64,000 bases of DNA. Origin: Paramacrobiotus metropolitanus (taxonomy: Eukaryota; Tardigrada; Eutardigrada; Parachela; Macrobiotidae). Below are positions 23,920 through 35,417 of this stretch, one piece after another (within the stretch, counting starts at the first letter, position 1; every line of letters starts with the position of its first letter). Location of the stretch: contig NW_026570223.1 of NCBI RefSeq assembly GCF_019649055.1, positions 310,001 through 374,000 of the forward strand. Direction: 5' to 3'. Position numbers and translations under genes: made by a program. A model generated the notes under the pieces. The model worked only from the letters and a program-made list of their open reading frames with translations, did no database searches and was not told where the DNA came from.

Positions 23920-26900
23920 TTACATGGGTGGCCCACCGGGACCGAAACCACCGGGTCCGCCCATGCCCATACCCGGCATGGAGAGCATGTTGGTCATACT
24001 GGATACGTCAATCTGCTTGTCGTCTTCCGCGGTGGGCGGCGGCAGGGCCGGGCAATTTTGTCCACGGGGGCCGTTGCATTTGAAGGCCTCCTCGACGGCA
24101 AGGGTGATATCATCGGCAATTTGTTGGGCTTCACGTCCGCATTTGTCGGCAACTTCCGTTCCACTGCAGGTTTTGTGAGATTTGATTGAACTGCAATAGC
24201 AAAAACACGTACAGTAACAATTTTAGTTTTTGAATGTCACGAATGGCGTAACCTTTCAAAATGATTTGCTGTATGTTGTTTTTCGTATATTTAGCGACTG
24301 GCAGCACAGAATTAATTTTTCAAATGTTCGATTTAATTTTTCGTCGGTATCTAATTATTTAGTTATTGATGTTTTTGTTGTATCAGGTTTGAGTAGAAAT
24401 CCTTCGTTTACGCACCAGCACATTTGCTTCAGGATTTCCCCGTTGCGCCATCCAGCCAACATATCTCCGCTCTGTCCGGATGCCTTAGCTTGCTCCATAC
24501 CCAGGCGGAACGATCGATTGCCGCAAGCGCGTGCTTTGGAGCCATCGGTCTGGTTGAGCGTCTTGCCGCACTGCATCAAGGTGTTAAATTTGCTGTAAAG
24601 ATCCGGACGGTCACAGACATCCATCAGTCGTACCACCGTGGCAGCGAACTCGTGAAAATCGGTAACATCACGCGGCACGCACTGACCGAGGGCGGTTTTT
24701 GCACAGGTTAAGGTTTCTTTGGTGAGTCTGCGAAATAAACAAAATAAATACGGTATATAAACAAGTACTTCCATAGTAACGCATTATTGTCGCTGTTTTC
24801 CTTTTTTCGTTTCACTTATCTTATCTCTTTCTCATTTCGCTATAATTATTCCGTCGGCAAGAGCGTCGCAATTTTTTTAAAATACGCTTACATTTTATCA
24901 TCCTTGGTAGGCTCAAATAATTAGTTAATTAATAAAAATTAATGTAATATGCCGGAAAATCTAAAGCTTTATTCCCGCCACCCAGTGCTAATCTGAAACC
25001 CGAACAGGGGTTGTTTGGGCCTGTCAAACTACCCTGTTCGGGACCAGAAACCAAGTCCGAGGTGCCATTGTGCGGGCCAGAGAGCTCAGGCCTACCGGCA
25101 TACGGGCGGAAGGCCTATTTGTAGACCCACTCTGAGCAAGTTCTGGTTCCGCCTGGGCCTATCTAAACACGATATGTAACAGCATTCAGGCCCAGTCCAT
25201 ACATTAACTGACTTTGGTTTGCAGTAGCTTTTTTATTTTATATTTACTTAAACCAACGCCTTAACACGACTTAGCTTTATTATTCAGTGATATACAATTA
25301 GTATGCTTTATTAACATTTATATAACATAATGATCATGTAGCGCATCACATGCACTGATCACAGGGCTGCGTTAAGCACGTCATAAACATGTAAAAACAA
25401 GATGCACAGCGTATATATGTGTACAATCATTTCTCAGTATTTCGGCTCAATAATTTCGTAATTAACATTCGCATCAGCTCTCTTCGAAGGCGCCTCCGAC
25501 CCGATGGCATACAGTTTTTCTCGCAACTTCTTGTTGGAAATATTCGGCAGCTTCAATGGGTTCATGCGCGTGCTGGCTGTGGGCAGGCGTTCTTGAATAA
25601 TGTTCATCGGGAAATGGGGAATTTCTGAGAAAAATCCTGCAATTATTATACTTATTAATCCACTCATTAGTCAATAAAATAATCATTTTAACACTTAAAA
25701 TCAATAATTTATTGCAGTTTGAAAATAACAAAAATGGACTACAAACAAATAGGACTTTTTCCACAAATTGCAATTCTCACACACGCGAAAAAAATTATCC
25801 ACAATAAGCTGCGACAATAATTAATTAAAAAATAAAACAACAGCAGTACGTAGTTAAGTACGCGTTGTAGTTACGTGTCCCATCAGTATAAATTTAGTAT
25901 AAATAGTTCCCATCAGTATTTAGTATAAATAGTTTCCCAGTGCAAATAAACTATGCGCGTATTTCTGCTGTTTGCATATACTGATAATATTACCGTATTC
26001 AAAGTACTTTTAACGCTACGCACGCACCTGCACGGGATCATCCTGTTCTAATTTGTATTAATTTCCACATCTTTCGGAACATTTCTGCTTGATCCTAAGC
26101 CGTAGAAGGTTTCGACAAGGCGGTTTCTCAGTGGAAAAGAGGTTTTTGACGATCAGAGAACCGACGCAAGTCGAGAGCTGGCAAACTACACGAACCGTTG
26201 GAACAGTAAAGGCTGAACTGCACGAAATTACAGCGTCAAGACAGCGCTCTTAACAAATTCCCAGAAGCAGTCGTTACAAGTTTGAAATGCACAAAAATGC
26301 CTTCGTGATTACAACAATTAAGTAGAACATGAACAAAATAAAATCAAAGTAGAAGAAGAGCTGTTTATTGTTTAAAAGTTTGCAATAGCCAGAAGCCAAC
26401 AATGTCAGTACTTATAAGTCTTTGACAGTGATGTGCAATAAGTACAGTATGGTGCATCTAGAGCAACGGCAGTACCGCCTCCAAGCGCGGGAAAAGCGAA
26501 CTACCCCGGCTGGCAGTTTCCAAATGGTCCAGCAAATTGTTTCAGTAAATTGTATTACAATTTACAATAATATTTCTTTAATTACCTGCATGATTAATTT
26601 TGTTGATGTAGTAGTAGTTTTCAACTTTGGATTTATAGAACAATGCTCATAAATTCCTTTCAAATAATATAATATAGATATTATTATATGCAGTGACTGC
26701 AGCGCGTTGTGTCAGTTTAAAGCAGTTATGAATTATTATTATATTTTATTATAATGTAATAATAATTCATAATAGAGCTCCGCAATAATAAGTAATAATA
26801 TTATTATTACTTATTATTACTAGGCTCTATTCGGACCGGATATACGACATTTTACGTACGTAATACAATATGTACATTGCATACATGTACATACTGCCGG

Positions 26901-27474
26901 TCAGTTATCATGGCTTCTGAATCAACAGGAATTTTGTAGCTGACATCGCTAGATTTTGTTCGCTACCTGAATTAAAATATCCAGATAAAGAAAACTTTAT
27001 TTGTGGGCCAGAACTATGATTTTTTGGGCCAGAATATTTCAGCACCACTCTGGGCAAGTTCTTCCCACGAAACTGAACCAGATCTGGCCCACAATAGGTT
27101 GGCCCGGAAATGCCATTGTCCTGGAACAGAAAATGTTCCGGATAGGCCAGCATGTTTCGTGCCCCGAACGGGCTTGATTTCGTTTCTAGAAATTGCACTG
27201 GGCAAGAAGCTATCCATAATGTCTAAAGTAAATTAAATGCGCACGGAAAGCGGGTCAGGATATACCTGCACAGACTTTTCAGCTGCTGTTCCGTAACATC
27301 CACTCCTCCTTTGAGCTTGGCCAGCTCCTGACCTTCCGGTCCCATGGCGTACGTCAGGAAAGGCATCGCGCAAGGCATGAAAGCGCTGGGATCGCAGGTG
27401 CCCAGCGCCACTGGATTGGCGGCACCGTACCCGGCAACGGCCAGCAATCCCGCAATAACACCGGCAAACATCAT
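23920..27474 (-). CDS. Gene E: small secreted cysteine-rich protein with Pro/Gly-rich tail
   Basis: Exons 27266-27474, 24416-24727 and 23920-24190 give 263 aa; phase 2 introns. Intron 1 is unusually long (2.5 kb). Signal peptide MMFAGVIAGLLAVAGYGAA, then NPVALGTCDPSAFMPC and YAMGPEGQELAKLKGG. Exon 2 contains CVPRDVTDFHEFAATVVRLM, VCDRPDLYSKF and LNQTDGSKARAC. Exon 3 contains CSGTEVADKCG, EAFKCNGPRGQNCPALPPP and ends in a Met/Gly/Pro tail (MGGPGGFGPGGPPM). E and F share most residues and also their upstream DNA, so they are recent duplicates. Intron 1 carries GGCCC-rich repeats and an AT palindrome; a fold-back element interrupts the upstream region. Function unknown. Confidence 0.85.
25005..25180. 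repeat. GGCCC-rich dispersed repeat, copy 1, in intron 1 of gene E
   Basis: Stands out by repeated GGGCC/GGCCT words and the phrase ACTCTGAGCAAGTTCT. A related block occurs at 26995-27190 in the same intron. Probably a decayed mobile repeat; ends not defined. Confidence 0.4.
26784..26818. repeat. AT-only palindrome
   Basis: Two 17-bp arms (AATAATAAGTAATAATA and its inverse) with a 1-nt loop, in intron 1 of gene E. It follows another imperfect AT hairpin at about 26725-26772. Confidence 0.8.
26995..27190. repeat. GGCCC-rich dispersed repeat, copy 2, in intron 1 of gene E
   Basis: Multiple GGGCCAGA and inverse TCTGGCCC words and ACTCTGGGCAAGTTCT, matching copy 1 at 25005-25180. It ends about 70 bases before the intron 1 donor of gene E. 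Confidence 0.4.
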
Positions 27475-28750
27475 TTTATTATTTCCTGACTTGCAAAAGG
27501 TTATGAACAGATTAGCTGATGAGTGCAGCGCGTAGAAACCGATGGACTAAAGGTTCAACAGCGGCAATTTATGGTTTTTACGGCCGATACATAGATGGTT
27601 TGAGCGAGGCACACCTTGTGCATGATCGCCGTGTACATAGTCCCGTCGATTGTGCGATAAAACTGCCACTTGCAACATTTTGGCTTGATATGTTCGTCGT
27701 ACATTCCATAATCCACCTGGAAATGGCTGCCTGTTTTCTGTGTACAATACGAGGCGTGTGTCCCTTGCTTAGATAGAGCACATTTACCTTACCATACTAA
27801 GATAACTGTGCCCGTGTTGTGCAGCGCTGTCAACCACCCAAAGATGGCAACGTCAGGGAGAATTTGAAAAATCTGTTGAATCAGCCGTTGATAACTTCAA
27901 TTGCTCACATCTCGTGAATGTGGGAACAAAACTGTTCAAGCAATATCTCAAAAGATGCAGAAAAAATTAACAAGATTTTTGATACCAAGTAATATAGGAT
28001 CTAGAGCAACTGAAACAAGTTGTAGCCTTTTTGAGTTTCTCGTAGACACACTATAGGATCTCTTCGTGGACCCTTTCAACGTAATACTTACTATGCTAAG
28101 TCTATGGGGAACAGAAATGCCTCTGATTTATTTCAGTCGCTCTAAATCCTGACTTACTTGGTATCAAAAAACTTGTGAATTTTTTCCACATCTTTTGAGA
28201 TATTGCTTGAACAGTTTTGTTCCCACATTCACGAGATGTGAGCACCTGAAGTTATCAACGGCTGAATCAACACATTTTTGAAATTCGCCCTAGCGTTGCC
28301 ATCTCTGGGTGGTTGACAGCGCTGCAAATTGAGTGCACAACACGGGCACAGTTATCTAAGTATGGTAAGGTAAATGTGCTCTATCTAAGTAAGGGACACA
28401 CGCCTCGTACAGATATATCTGTTCATCTGTTGCAAATATTTGCAGATGAGTATACGCTGGTGTTTCCCTAAATTTGTTTCGGATTCATCCGAATACTACT
28501 CTAGTTCACTTATGTACGTAGAAATGTTAGTAATTACGACAGTCTTTTGCCTGCTCAGTATTTGGATTCCTAATCTACCGCAACATCCCATGACCTAATT
28601 GTATATTACCAATGCCGGATAGGGCTTATTTATACTTACGATTACTTGAAAATAAAATACTAACGAAACAGTTATTTATTTATTTTAAATAAAGAATAAA
28701 GTTACGTACCATGGAGTATGCTAACCAGAAAATTTTATGCCATTATGTTC
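27475..28750 (-). repeat. Duplicated upstream block of gene E, interrupted by a fold-back element
   Basis: Outside the element at 27750-28407 this sequence is homologous to DNA upstream of F (39426-40060) and of pseudogene H (42740-43440). Shared landmarks include GCGGCAATTTATGGTTTT, GGAAATG.CTGCCTG and the later ATGCCGG.TAGGG block. On the minus strand the first landmark gives CCATAAATTGCCGC, a TATA-like element about 90 bases before the ATG. Conservation in three copies makes it a promoter candidate, though recent duplication alone may explain it. Confidence 0.6.
27750..28407. mobile_element. TA-flanked long fold-back element upstream of gene E
   Basis: A 658-bp element with arms of about 270 bp. 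The ends are CGAGGCGTGTGTCCCTT and AAGGGACACACGCCTCG, flanked by TA at 27748-27749 and 28408-28409. The matching upstream DNA of gene F reads straight through (GTACAATCAGACA) without it, so F preserves the empty site. TA duplication fits Tc1/mariner-type mobilisation. No coding capacity. Confidence 0.85.
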
Positions 28751-28924
28751 ATGTCGTCGTTTTATGCCATTATGCTTTATAGTGGAAGTATGCAAATTGT
28801 GTGAAACCCATCACTTAAATGGATTGCCCATCCAAAAATCAGGAATCCTAGTCTATAGATCTTGAATACTTGTCACTTTTTTTTCCTTCAATAATTTTTA
28901 TTTCAAACCAAAGAGTACACGGTT

Positions 28925-29337
28925 TAAGAAACAGCTAAATAAACAAGAGCTCATTAAACATTTCCGCTCTCTCTGCGGTACCCAGAACAGAGGCGGCGTT
29001 GCCGCGTTGTATCTCAAAAGAAAGTCGCTGCCGAAAAAATTCGTGAGAACGGACTTCTCCTGAATGGGTCCGTAAACGCTTTCAACATTCTTTGATGATG
29101 GCAATGGCTGACGGTCCCCACGGGCCCATTGTCTCAAAAGCGATGGGCGCGAAAATGTAACGACCAACCAAATAAGAGTACAAAGTATAAATTGGTCTTC
29201 TTTTCCTCTGCCTGAACGGCGGCCGATCCGGCGTTTGCCGATGTAGTCTTGATGTGAGAAGCGGCGACCGTATCAACACACGTGACATCCCATGCCAGAC
29301 ACATTAATTTGTCCTTTGGTCTTCCCATAGTAAACAT
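28925..29337 (-). mobile_element. Decayed 3' end of a non-LTR retrotransposon ORF
   Basis: Minus-strand translation gives WDVTCVDTVAASHI, then after a frame shift YIFAPIAFETMGPWGP, then a stop and further on GEVRSHEFFRQRLSFEIQRG and NAASVLGT. These blocks occur in this order at the C-terminus of RT polyproteins of many invertebrate non-LTR elements, where the PD..WDVT part resembles a restriction-like nuclease. Frameshift and stop make it inactive. Related fragments lie at 44592-44930 and 61002-61568. Confidence 0.75.
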
Positions 29338-30409
29338 TCCCTTACGTCATTATACATGTGGAGACGGTCCAGGGTGACGGATCCTGGAGTACGAGGCTAA
29401 AAATTGCCCTGACCTGTCGCCGGCAGTTATAAATAACTAGAAAGTTTTACTGTACATGCCCGATTTCAGCAGTACGCTATAAGTTGGAGTCATTTTGGAC
29501 TAGTTCCTTCCCCGATGGACGATGGGCCGCCGTCCTGATTCCTCACTTCACAATCCTAGGGGCTTGAAATACAGTGTGTGCAGCAGACTTGGCCCATCTT
29601 TTGGGTGAGGTGAAAATTTTCCCCATTTTTCCCAGCCCATCTCATCTTTTAGGTGAAAATGGGGATGAGGTGGGAAAGAGGCGCAGATGAGGTGAGATGG
29701 GCTGGGATTGTTGAAAGATGGGATGGGACCAAGAAAACAAATAAAAATAAAAATTTTTGATATTTTGATCTGTTTTCCACGCTTGAAGCATGTAAAAATG
29801 CACCATTCGAGCTCCAAAAACAAAAAATTTTTCGCGCTCCGCGCGGATTTTCAATAAGTGAGCATATTCTTTTAAAAACCGAAATTTTTTTTGCCCGGCA
29901 ATTCTGTCGTGTGCAGAAAACTTGCACAAGTAGCGGCGTTGAGCCTGTAAAAAATGGGGATGAAGATGAGATCGAAAAGGTGAGATGGGCTGAAAATTTG
30001 AGTAGCCGGAGGTGGGCTGGGCTGGGAATTAAACTGTGAAGGTGGGGGTGGGATGAAAGTGGGAAAAGCGAAAATGGGCCAAGTCTGGTGTGCAGTACTG
30101 CATATGTATGTAAGTGCAAAATGTCAAAGGTCTCCCGTTGATTTAAATGTCCGAAAGGTGCATTTACACCGGTCTACTCTGTGCAGAATACAGCTATATA
30201 TACAAGCAATGTGTTTCGGTGCTTTTAACAGAATTCGATGTTTTTCCAATGTTTATTTATAGAAGACATTACAGGACAAAAATTAACTTTTCCGCTTACT
30301 ATAGTTGTGAAATTAATTAGGATTACCAATTTTATCCGTTACACTTCGAATGCAGTTTTTAAATTCGAAAGCAAAAAGCTGTAACAGCTGTAACGTCCCC
30401 AGCGCGGTT
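29338..30409. other. Noncoding, dominated by a purine-rich repeat
   Basis: No gene. The block 29575-30070 is listed separately; the rest is ordinary AT-rich spacer. Confidence 0.4.
29575..30070. repeat. Purine-rich degenerate repeat (GATGGGCTGGGA type)
   Basis: Two clusters of imperfect direct repeats (GATGAGGTGAGATGGGCTGG and variants), at 29580-29725 and 29955-30070, flank a unique middle containing TTTTTCGCGCTCCGCGCGG. The long strand bias for purines is unlike anything else in the window. Confidence 0.6.
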
Positions 30410-30800
30410 TCAATGGTTCAGTAGTTGCTAATGCAGTTTTACAGATAGAAAACTATATAATACTATGGAAACAGATTATTTTAAGTTTGTTTAGGAATAG
30501 TTTAATACGCTGTCCACGGCAATAACAGATGGTTTTGGTAGAGCAGAATTTTATTCATCGGTTATCTGCTGAGCAATTCTTGTGCTGCGAACATTGCGAA
30601 CATGAATATTGCCTTTTGCAGAAATTTTCTGAATTCAAAATTTTCTGACAGATCCAAAAAAAGCATGCGATTACTGTAAGTGACAAAGGCGCACTGCATC
30701 ACTTGCTGCAATTTCCTTGAGTGCATTACACGGTCACAGTAAACAAGCCAAGGCCAAACCTGGCCGGTAAACGCCACCATTGCAACAGTATTTGCCGAGC
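30410..30800. repeat. Orphan copy of the 3' flank of the E/F/H gene unit
   Basis: Closely matches 23590-23915 just downstream of gene E and 40925-41185 next to pseudogene H. Shared landmarks include AGAGCAGAATTTTATT, TTTCTGACAGATCC, GACAAAGGCGCACTGCATCA and CAACAGTATTTGCCG. Homology stops about where the exon 3 stop codon would lie, and no coding exon follows. Gene F, 7 kb to the right, lacks this flank and the end of its exon 3, so this may be its missing piece. Confidence 0.7.
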
Positions 30801-31685
30801 AGTTGAGATTTTCACTGTACTAGTAGACCCCGCGCAAACTGCGCGGAATAATTTAATCAGCGATGTGTTAACGTTAAATGCAATATCATCGTTATTATAT
30901 TCTACGATAGAGTACAGTGGATGACAAAAATAAGTAAAAATCTGCGGTCGCGTCTCATCTACCTACTTTTCTCGTCCATTCTACCGTTCGCTCGCACTTA
31001 AGTATTATTGAAATTAGAAACAGGTACACAGAGTACTTACAAAATATTCAGGTGCTACCTGTCTGTTGTAGATCAGTTTTACGGCCGATAACAAAAATTT
31101 TTATTCTGGTCATTTCGTATAAACATTTTCCCGTTTGCTGCATGCAGAAATAACCTTCATGAATGAATTAATTGCAAAAATAACCTTCACGGACGTAAAA
31201 AAATTTGCCGTTTTTGTATTATAAAAAATCCTTTGGGTTTTTTCGCCTATCAGTCTTCTAAATAATTCCGCTGAACTGTTAATAATCTTGGCCACCATAT
31301 TTTTTAATTACTTCCTCGGTATGCGCTTTCTTAATTTCAGCCTGTCCGATAACAATAACCTGTATGTTTAACAACATCTTGCGTTCAGTTCAGGTGATTT
31401 AAATTAAAAGCCCTTCCCTTTAACATAAGACGGAACCGTTCCAAAACACTTTGAGCATTATCACGTGGCACGTTGTTAAGCAGAGATAACAACAATATAC
31501 TGATTCGACATTTTAAGATTTAGCTCATTCCCCTTTAATTTATTACACGTTTTCCCATTTCACACCGGATACTGTTACGCATGGCCCACTGTGTCGCTTC
31601 TAGCTCATATTGCTGCTCCGCGAGCTCCGCTCGCGCCGCATCTCGGCGTCGCCTGCGGCTCCGCCTTCTAAAACGTTGTTTATAC
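30801..31685. other. Noncoding DNA before the LTR element
   Basis: No gene seen. A short GC-rich patch at about 31610-31668 repeats GCTCCGC and GCCGCATCTCGGCG-like words and contrasts with AT-rich surroundings. Confidence 0.4.
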
Positions 31686-32147
31686 TAACGCGCTATGCAT
31701 AGATTGCGCGTATTACGTACGTACGTGTTACGACGTACGTGTTGTCTGTTCCGTTACGTACGATGTGCTGTTCTTATCTAACGCATTTGATCGCTAATTG
31801 GATCCACGATTCTGGTTTAACTGATGAGTCTGAAGTTTCTAACTTCAACTAAATCTGTGAGCTTGTTTCTAGCTGAAAGGTCGTGTGACTCTAGGTTAGA
31901 AGGAAGTTCATATCTCGTTCTGTTCTGTTCTGTTTGTTCGTTCGTTCGGTTTGGTGATTAAACATTTGGGAAGTTCCTGAGTGTTTTGGTTTCGGTAACT
32001 TTCGTTAGGCACAGCAATCCGCTCGTACCTAGCGGAAGTAAGCAGTAGTACCACTTACGGAGTCCAGAGCATATTCCCACTCTACCGATTGAGTAGGTTT
32101 GGTCATCTAGTGCGGTTGTCGCGGTGCGACTTCCGCATAGCATGTCA
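31686..32147 (+). repeat. 5' LTR
   Basis: 462 bp, matching the right LTR. It begins with a stretch dense in ACGT palindromes (TACGTACGTACGTG) and contains TCTGTTCTGTTCTG and TTCGTTCGTTCGG microrepeats. Confidence 0.9.
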
Positions 32148-32160
32148 TGGCGCCCACCGG
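32148..32160 (+). promoter_or_regulatory. Putative primer binding site of the LTR element
   Basis: TGGCGCCCACCGG starts immediately after the 5' LTR. The TGG start complements the CCA end of a tRNA; which tRNA primes is not determined. Confidence 0.6.
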
Positions 32161-32525
32161 ATTTTAACAACCCCTGGGAATCTGGATCGTCTGGTAAGTG
32201 GTATCGTTTGTTTGTCGCTTTGTATGGTTTTGTGTGGTGTTGGTTGACCGCGTGGATTCTCAGAGAATCCCGTGAGACAAGGTTCCTAAGTGAGAACCAG
32301 GTGCTAAACCGCAGTGTGTACCGCAGTGACCTTAGAGGGTTGCGCGAGGCACGGTTCCTAAGTGCGAGCCAGGTGCTGGACGGGAGTCCGTATACTGTAC
32401 TCGTACTGGTAATTGGTACGGTGTGTACTGAGAAGTCGTGGCGAAAGCCCTGTTATTCGTGTAGCAGACTTACATCCGGGTTCGGTGACCTGGATTACTT
32501 GTCTGTTGTTTGTCAAGCAGGTGCA

Positions 32526-35417
32526 ATGGATGGTACAGTGATTGAACCATCAGCATTAACCGCTGGACCGGAGGACGGTGTAGAAGAGCTGTCAACGGGA
32601 AAAACTAAACCGTCCCGTCGAAAAGGGATGATAAATGTTGATGAGTTTGAAGCCATGTTAAAGAAGGCGGATTATTTATCCCCGCCTACGGTGCAGTGGT
32701 TTCTACCTGAAGACGAAAAGGTTGGCGATTTTTGCAAAAAGTGGGAAATTGTTCTCCCACGTACTGGAGAATTGAGTCAGGAGTGGGTTGAATATGATCT
32801 TAATGGTGGTAAAAAACCAGGAGGTTATGATCAGTGGATTCAGGCAGGAAGGAAGATTCCCGCCCGTCGAACGATCCATCTGACCTTGCATGTTTATGAT
32901 CAGCAGTATGGCACTGAACTGCATGGTAAATGGATGCAGTATCTTGCCAACAAAAAGTCTGATCAGTCTGCAGCAGGTAGCAGTAAAGCTTATCCAGGGT
33001 CGGATATGCAGCAAAGCGCCGGTCTGCAAGCTGTAGTCAATGAGGGCAATGCACTGTCTGCCAGTGGCTCGAGTGGTACTGCGAAGGATACCGTGGTAAC
33101 TCAGCACTTGAACCTGACAGAAATGAATAAGGTTTTGGAGCAAATTAATAATGCTCCAGATTATTCAGCTGTTGTTACTGGAGATAATGAAGATAGCGAT
33201 ATGGAACTGGCTGCTATTGATCAGCGTCATAAAGGCGCTGATTTGTATTACAGTCAGAAGCTTGGCAAAGAAAGCGATGAGTCATCAACCGCGGCTGTGG
33301 TTGATCAGTTACGTACAGAGTTGGATGCAGAAAGGGTGCAATATCATGCACTAGCTTTAAAGTATAACGATTTAGTCGAAAAATACGATGAGAGTGTTGA
33401 TCATCGAAAGAAGTTGACGGATGACGTGAAATTGCTTACTATTATGCGTACTCGAGACGCAAAGTTGATGCAGGATGCGTTCGAGCACGTAAACAAAGAA
33501 AGTGAAAAGTTGCAACTGGAAAAGCAGAAGTTCCAGTTAGAGAAGGAGAAGGCGCAGAAAAGTTTTCAACAAGGCACAGTTGCCTTGAATAAAAAGTATG
33601 CGAGTTTTCTGGCTGAACAAACAGCATTTAATGTTGCTGTTGATAAGTGGAAAGTTGATCGGAATAATATACGCCATGCAGTGAATGATGACGTAATCTT
33701 TGTTCCGCACGTTGAAGCAGGTCGACGAAGCGTAGTAGTACAGGATATGGCTGATCCTGTACGAAAGCTGTACAGTGCAGTTCAGAAGCCTGTCTTCATG
33801 GTTAAGAATTCCCACAAGCTGGAAGATTTTCTGGACTTGCGTGAGCGTGCTCATAATATGCAGGAATGTTTGGGTGAGTCGCGTAGTCCCTCACCAACGA
33901 TTTCAGAAGTTAGCACAATTGCTTTGGCCAAGATGGAAGCCAAGGTTGCTGAACTTGATCGTCGTTTAAAGGAACAGGAAGCCAAGGGCGGTAGTACTGC
34001 TTCCGTTCCATTTGATATGGATAAGTTTACGAATGCTATGAAAGGTGCATTCAGGACGGATACAATGTATCCTGAGAAGTTTGATGGGAAAACAGATACG
34101 AATAAGGTGGAACAGTTTATCCAGAGTGTAGATAACTGTAAAAACCACAACAGTTGGTCGGACAGTGACGTCGTCAGTAAGTGCTTGTCGCGCTGCCTTA
34201 CTGGCACGGCACTTACCTGGTACTTGGATAATTACGATTTCAATAAAAAGTTGAAGTGGTCTGAATGGAAGAAGATGATCCGAGAACATTTCTCGGATGA
34301 GAAGGATTTGATGGCTGTTCGTGATAAAATTGCTGATCGTCATTTTAGTAATGACGATACACCGAACTCGTATGTGGATTGGTTCACTACGTCGTTCAAA
34401 AAGCTCGATTTGAACGAATCGGAACGTGTGTATTATCTGAAGCAAGGATTAAAGAAGAACCGTTTCTTTTGGTTCAAATACATGGAAGAGAAAAGAGTGG
34501 CAGATGTTGAAGAATTTCTGTCAGAACTGAAACTGCAGTATAAGCTGCGTAACAGTAATCCCGGTTCTGGTTACTCTGAATCAAAACAGTTCAGTGGCAG
34601 GAAGCCAGTTGATGCAGATAGCAGCGCAGTTAAGGCTGCTAGTAATGAGGCGAAGAAGTCCGAAGGAAGTGCAGTTGATAATGGTAAGCAGGTTACCATT
34701 AATTACGCTAAATGGTATTTTCCAGACGGACAACCGATATGTTTTAAATGCCATGGCGCGCATGTGGGAAAGAAATGCACCAGTACGGAACCTCGTAAGC
34801 CTGTGACAGCTGAACCGCCGGATCAGGTGATTAAAGCTTATATGATGAAGAAGTCGATGGGAAAGAATCCCGAAAGTAATAGTTTGGGATTGTTTTTGAT
34901 GCGCAAACCGGAGGTTAATTCCTTTACTGTGCAGGTTAAACATGCACAAGAGTTCGCTGCACTGAAGGAAACTTGCAGTGGGGGCGATGCCGCTCAGGTT
35001 AAGTTCTGCTCGGTACGCCGTCCGACAGGGCATTCGCTTTGCAGTGGGGGTGCTCAGGCTAGTGTGGGTTGGCGTCGGAAGCAAAGTGGTAGTGCTTATG
35101 CAAAGCGCTTGAAGTATCTGATCAAGAATCCCGAGGCGGAGATGAGTCGGGATGAAAAAGAGAACGTGAAAGATTTTCATGTTTATCGTGGCATTGTGTA
35201 CCGTAGCAAGGGCGGTAGGTACGGTAGACACCGTGTAGTCGTACCGGAAGTTAGCCGTCAGGAGCTGTTACGAAACTGCCATGAAAGTTTTCATGCTGGT
35301 GATCTGCATGATTATTGGTCAGTCCGTAATGTTTTGCGGAACTATTATTGGCCTGGGATGAATGCCGAATTGTGGAAAATGGGAGCTGAATGCGAGCATT
35401 GTAACGCTCACGTTTAA
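32526..35417 (+). CDS. Gag fused to an integrase zinc-binding domain (LTR element ORF)
   Basis: 963 aa from the ATG at 32526. The same frame is open back to 32124 inside the LTR, but this ATG (MDGTVIEP) fits a Gag start better. Order: an acidic/polar N-terminal part; a coiled coil at about residues 260-350 (heptads such as QLEKQKFQLEKEKAQ); a retrotransposon Gag capsid-like domain at about 510-680 (MYPEKFDGKTD, TALTWYLDNY, FWFKYMEEKR); and a CCHC-like knuckle CFKCHGAHVGKKC at about 740. After a short unrelated stretch comes an HHCC integrase N-terminal domain (VYRGIVYRS, NCHESFHAG, RNYYWPGM, CEHC), and the ORF stops. The whole pol segment between knuckle and HHCC is deleted, yet the frame is kept. 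The protein could still package RNA; it cannot integrate or reverse transcribe. Confidence 0.85.
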   Translation: MDGTVIEPSALTAGPEDGVEELSTGKTKPSRRKGMINVDEFEAMLKKADYLSPPTVQWFLPEDEKVGDFCKKWEIVLPRTGELSQEWVEYDLNGGKKPGGYDQWIQAGRKIPARRTIHLTLHVYDQQYGTELHGKWMQYLANKKSDQSAAGSSKAYPGSDMQQSAGLQAVVNEGNALSASGSSGTAKDTVVTQHLNLTEMNKVLEQINNAPDYSAVVTGDNEDSDMELAAIDQRHKGADLYYSQKLGKESDESSTAAVVDQLRTELDAERVQYHALALKYNDLVEKYDESVDHRKKLTDDVKLLTIMRTRDAKLMQDAFEHVNKESEKLQLEKQKFQLEKEKAQKSFQQGTVALNKKYASFLAEQTAFNVAVDKWKVDRNNIRHAVNDDVIFVPHVEAGRRSVVVQDMADPVRKLYSAVQKPVFMVKNSHKLEDFLDLRERAHNMQECLGESRSPSPTISEVSTIALAKMEAKVAELDRRLKEQEAKGGSTASVPFDMDKFTNAMKGAFRTDTMYPEKFDGKTDTNKVEQFIQSVDNCKNHNSWSDSDVVSKCLSRCLTGTALTWYLDNYDFNKKLKWSEWKKMIREHFSDEKDLMAVRDKIADRHFSNDDTPNSYVDWFTTSFKKLDLNESERVYYLKQGLKKNRFFWFKYMEEKRVADVEEFLSELKLQYKLRNSNPGSGYSESKQFSGRKPVDADSSAVKAASNEAKKSEGSAVDNGKQVTINYAKWYFPDGQPICFKCHGAHVGKKCTSTEPRKPVTAEPPDQVIKAYMMKKSMGKNPESNSLGLFLMRKPEVNSFTVQVKHAQEFAALKETCSGGDAAQVKFCSVRRPTGHSLCSGGAQASVGWRRKQSGSAYAKRLKYLIKNPEAEMSRDEKENVKDFHVYRGIVYRSKGGRYGRHRVVVPEVSRQELLRNCHESFHAGDLHDYWSVRNVLRNYYWPGMNAELWKMGAECEHCNAHV

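Noticed and set aside
23896-24189. Plus-strand frame of 97 codons
   Set aside because: It is the complement of exon 3 of gene E, whose codons, splice sites and paralogues support the minus strand.
31958-32170. Minus-strand frame within the LTR, repeated at 36595-36780
   Set aside because: Occurs twice only because the LTRs are identical; no domain.
32703-35231. Several minus-strand frames of 105-216 codons opposite the Gag ORF
   Set aside because: Antisense shadows of the long Gag frame, without domains.
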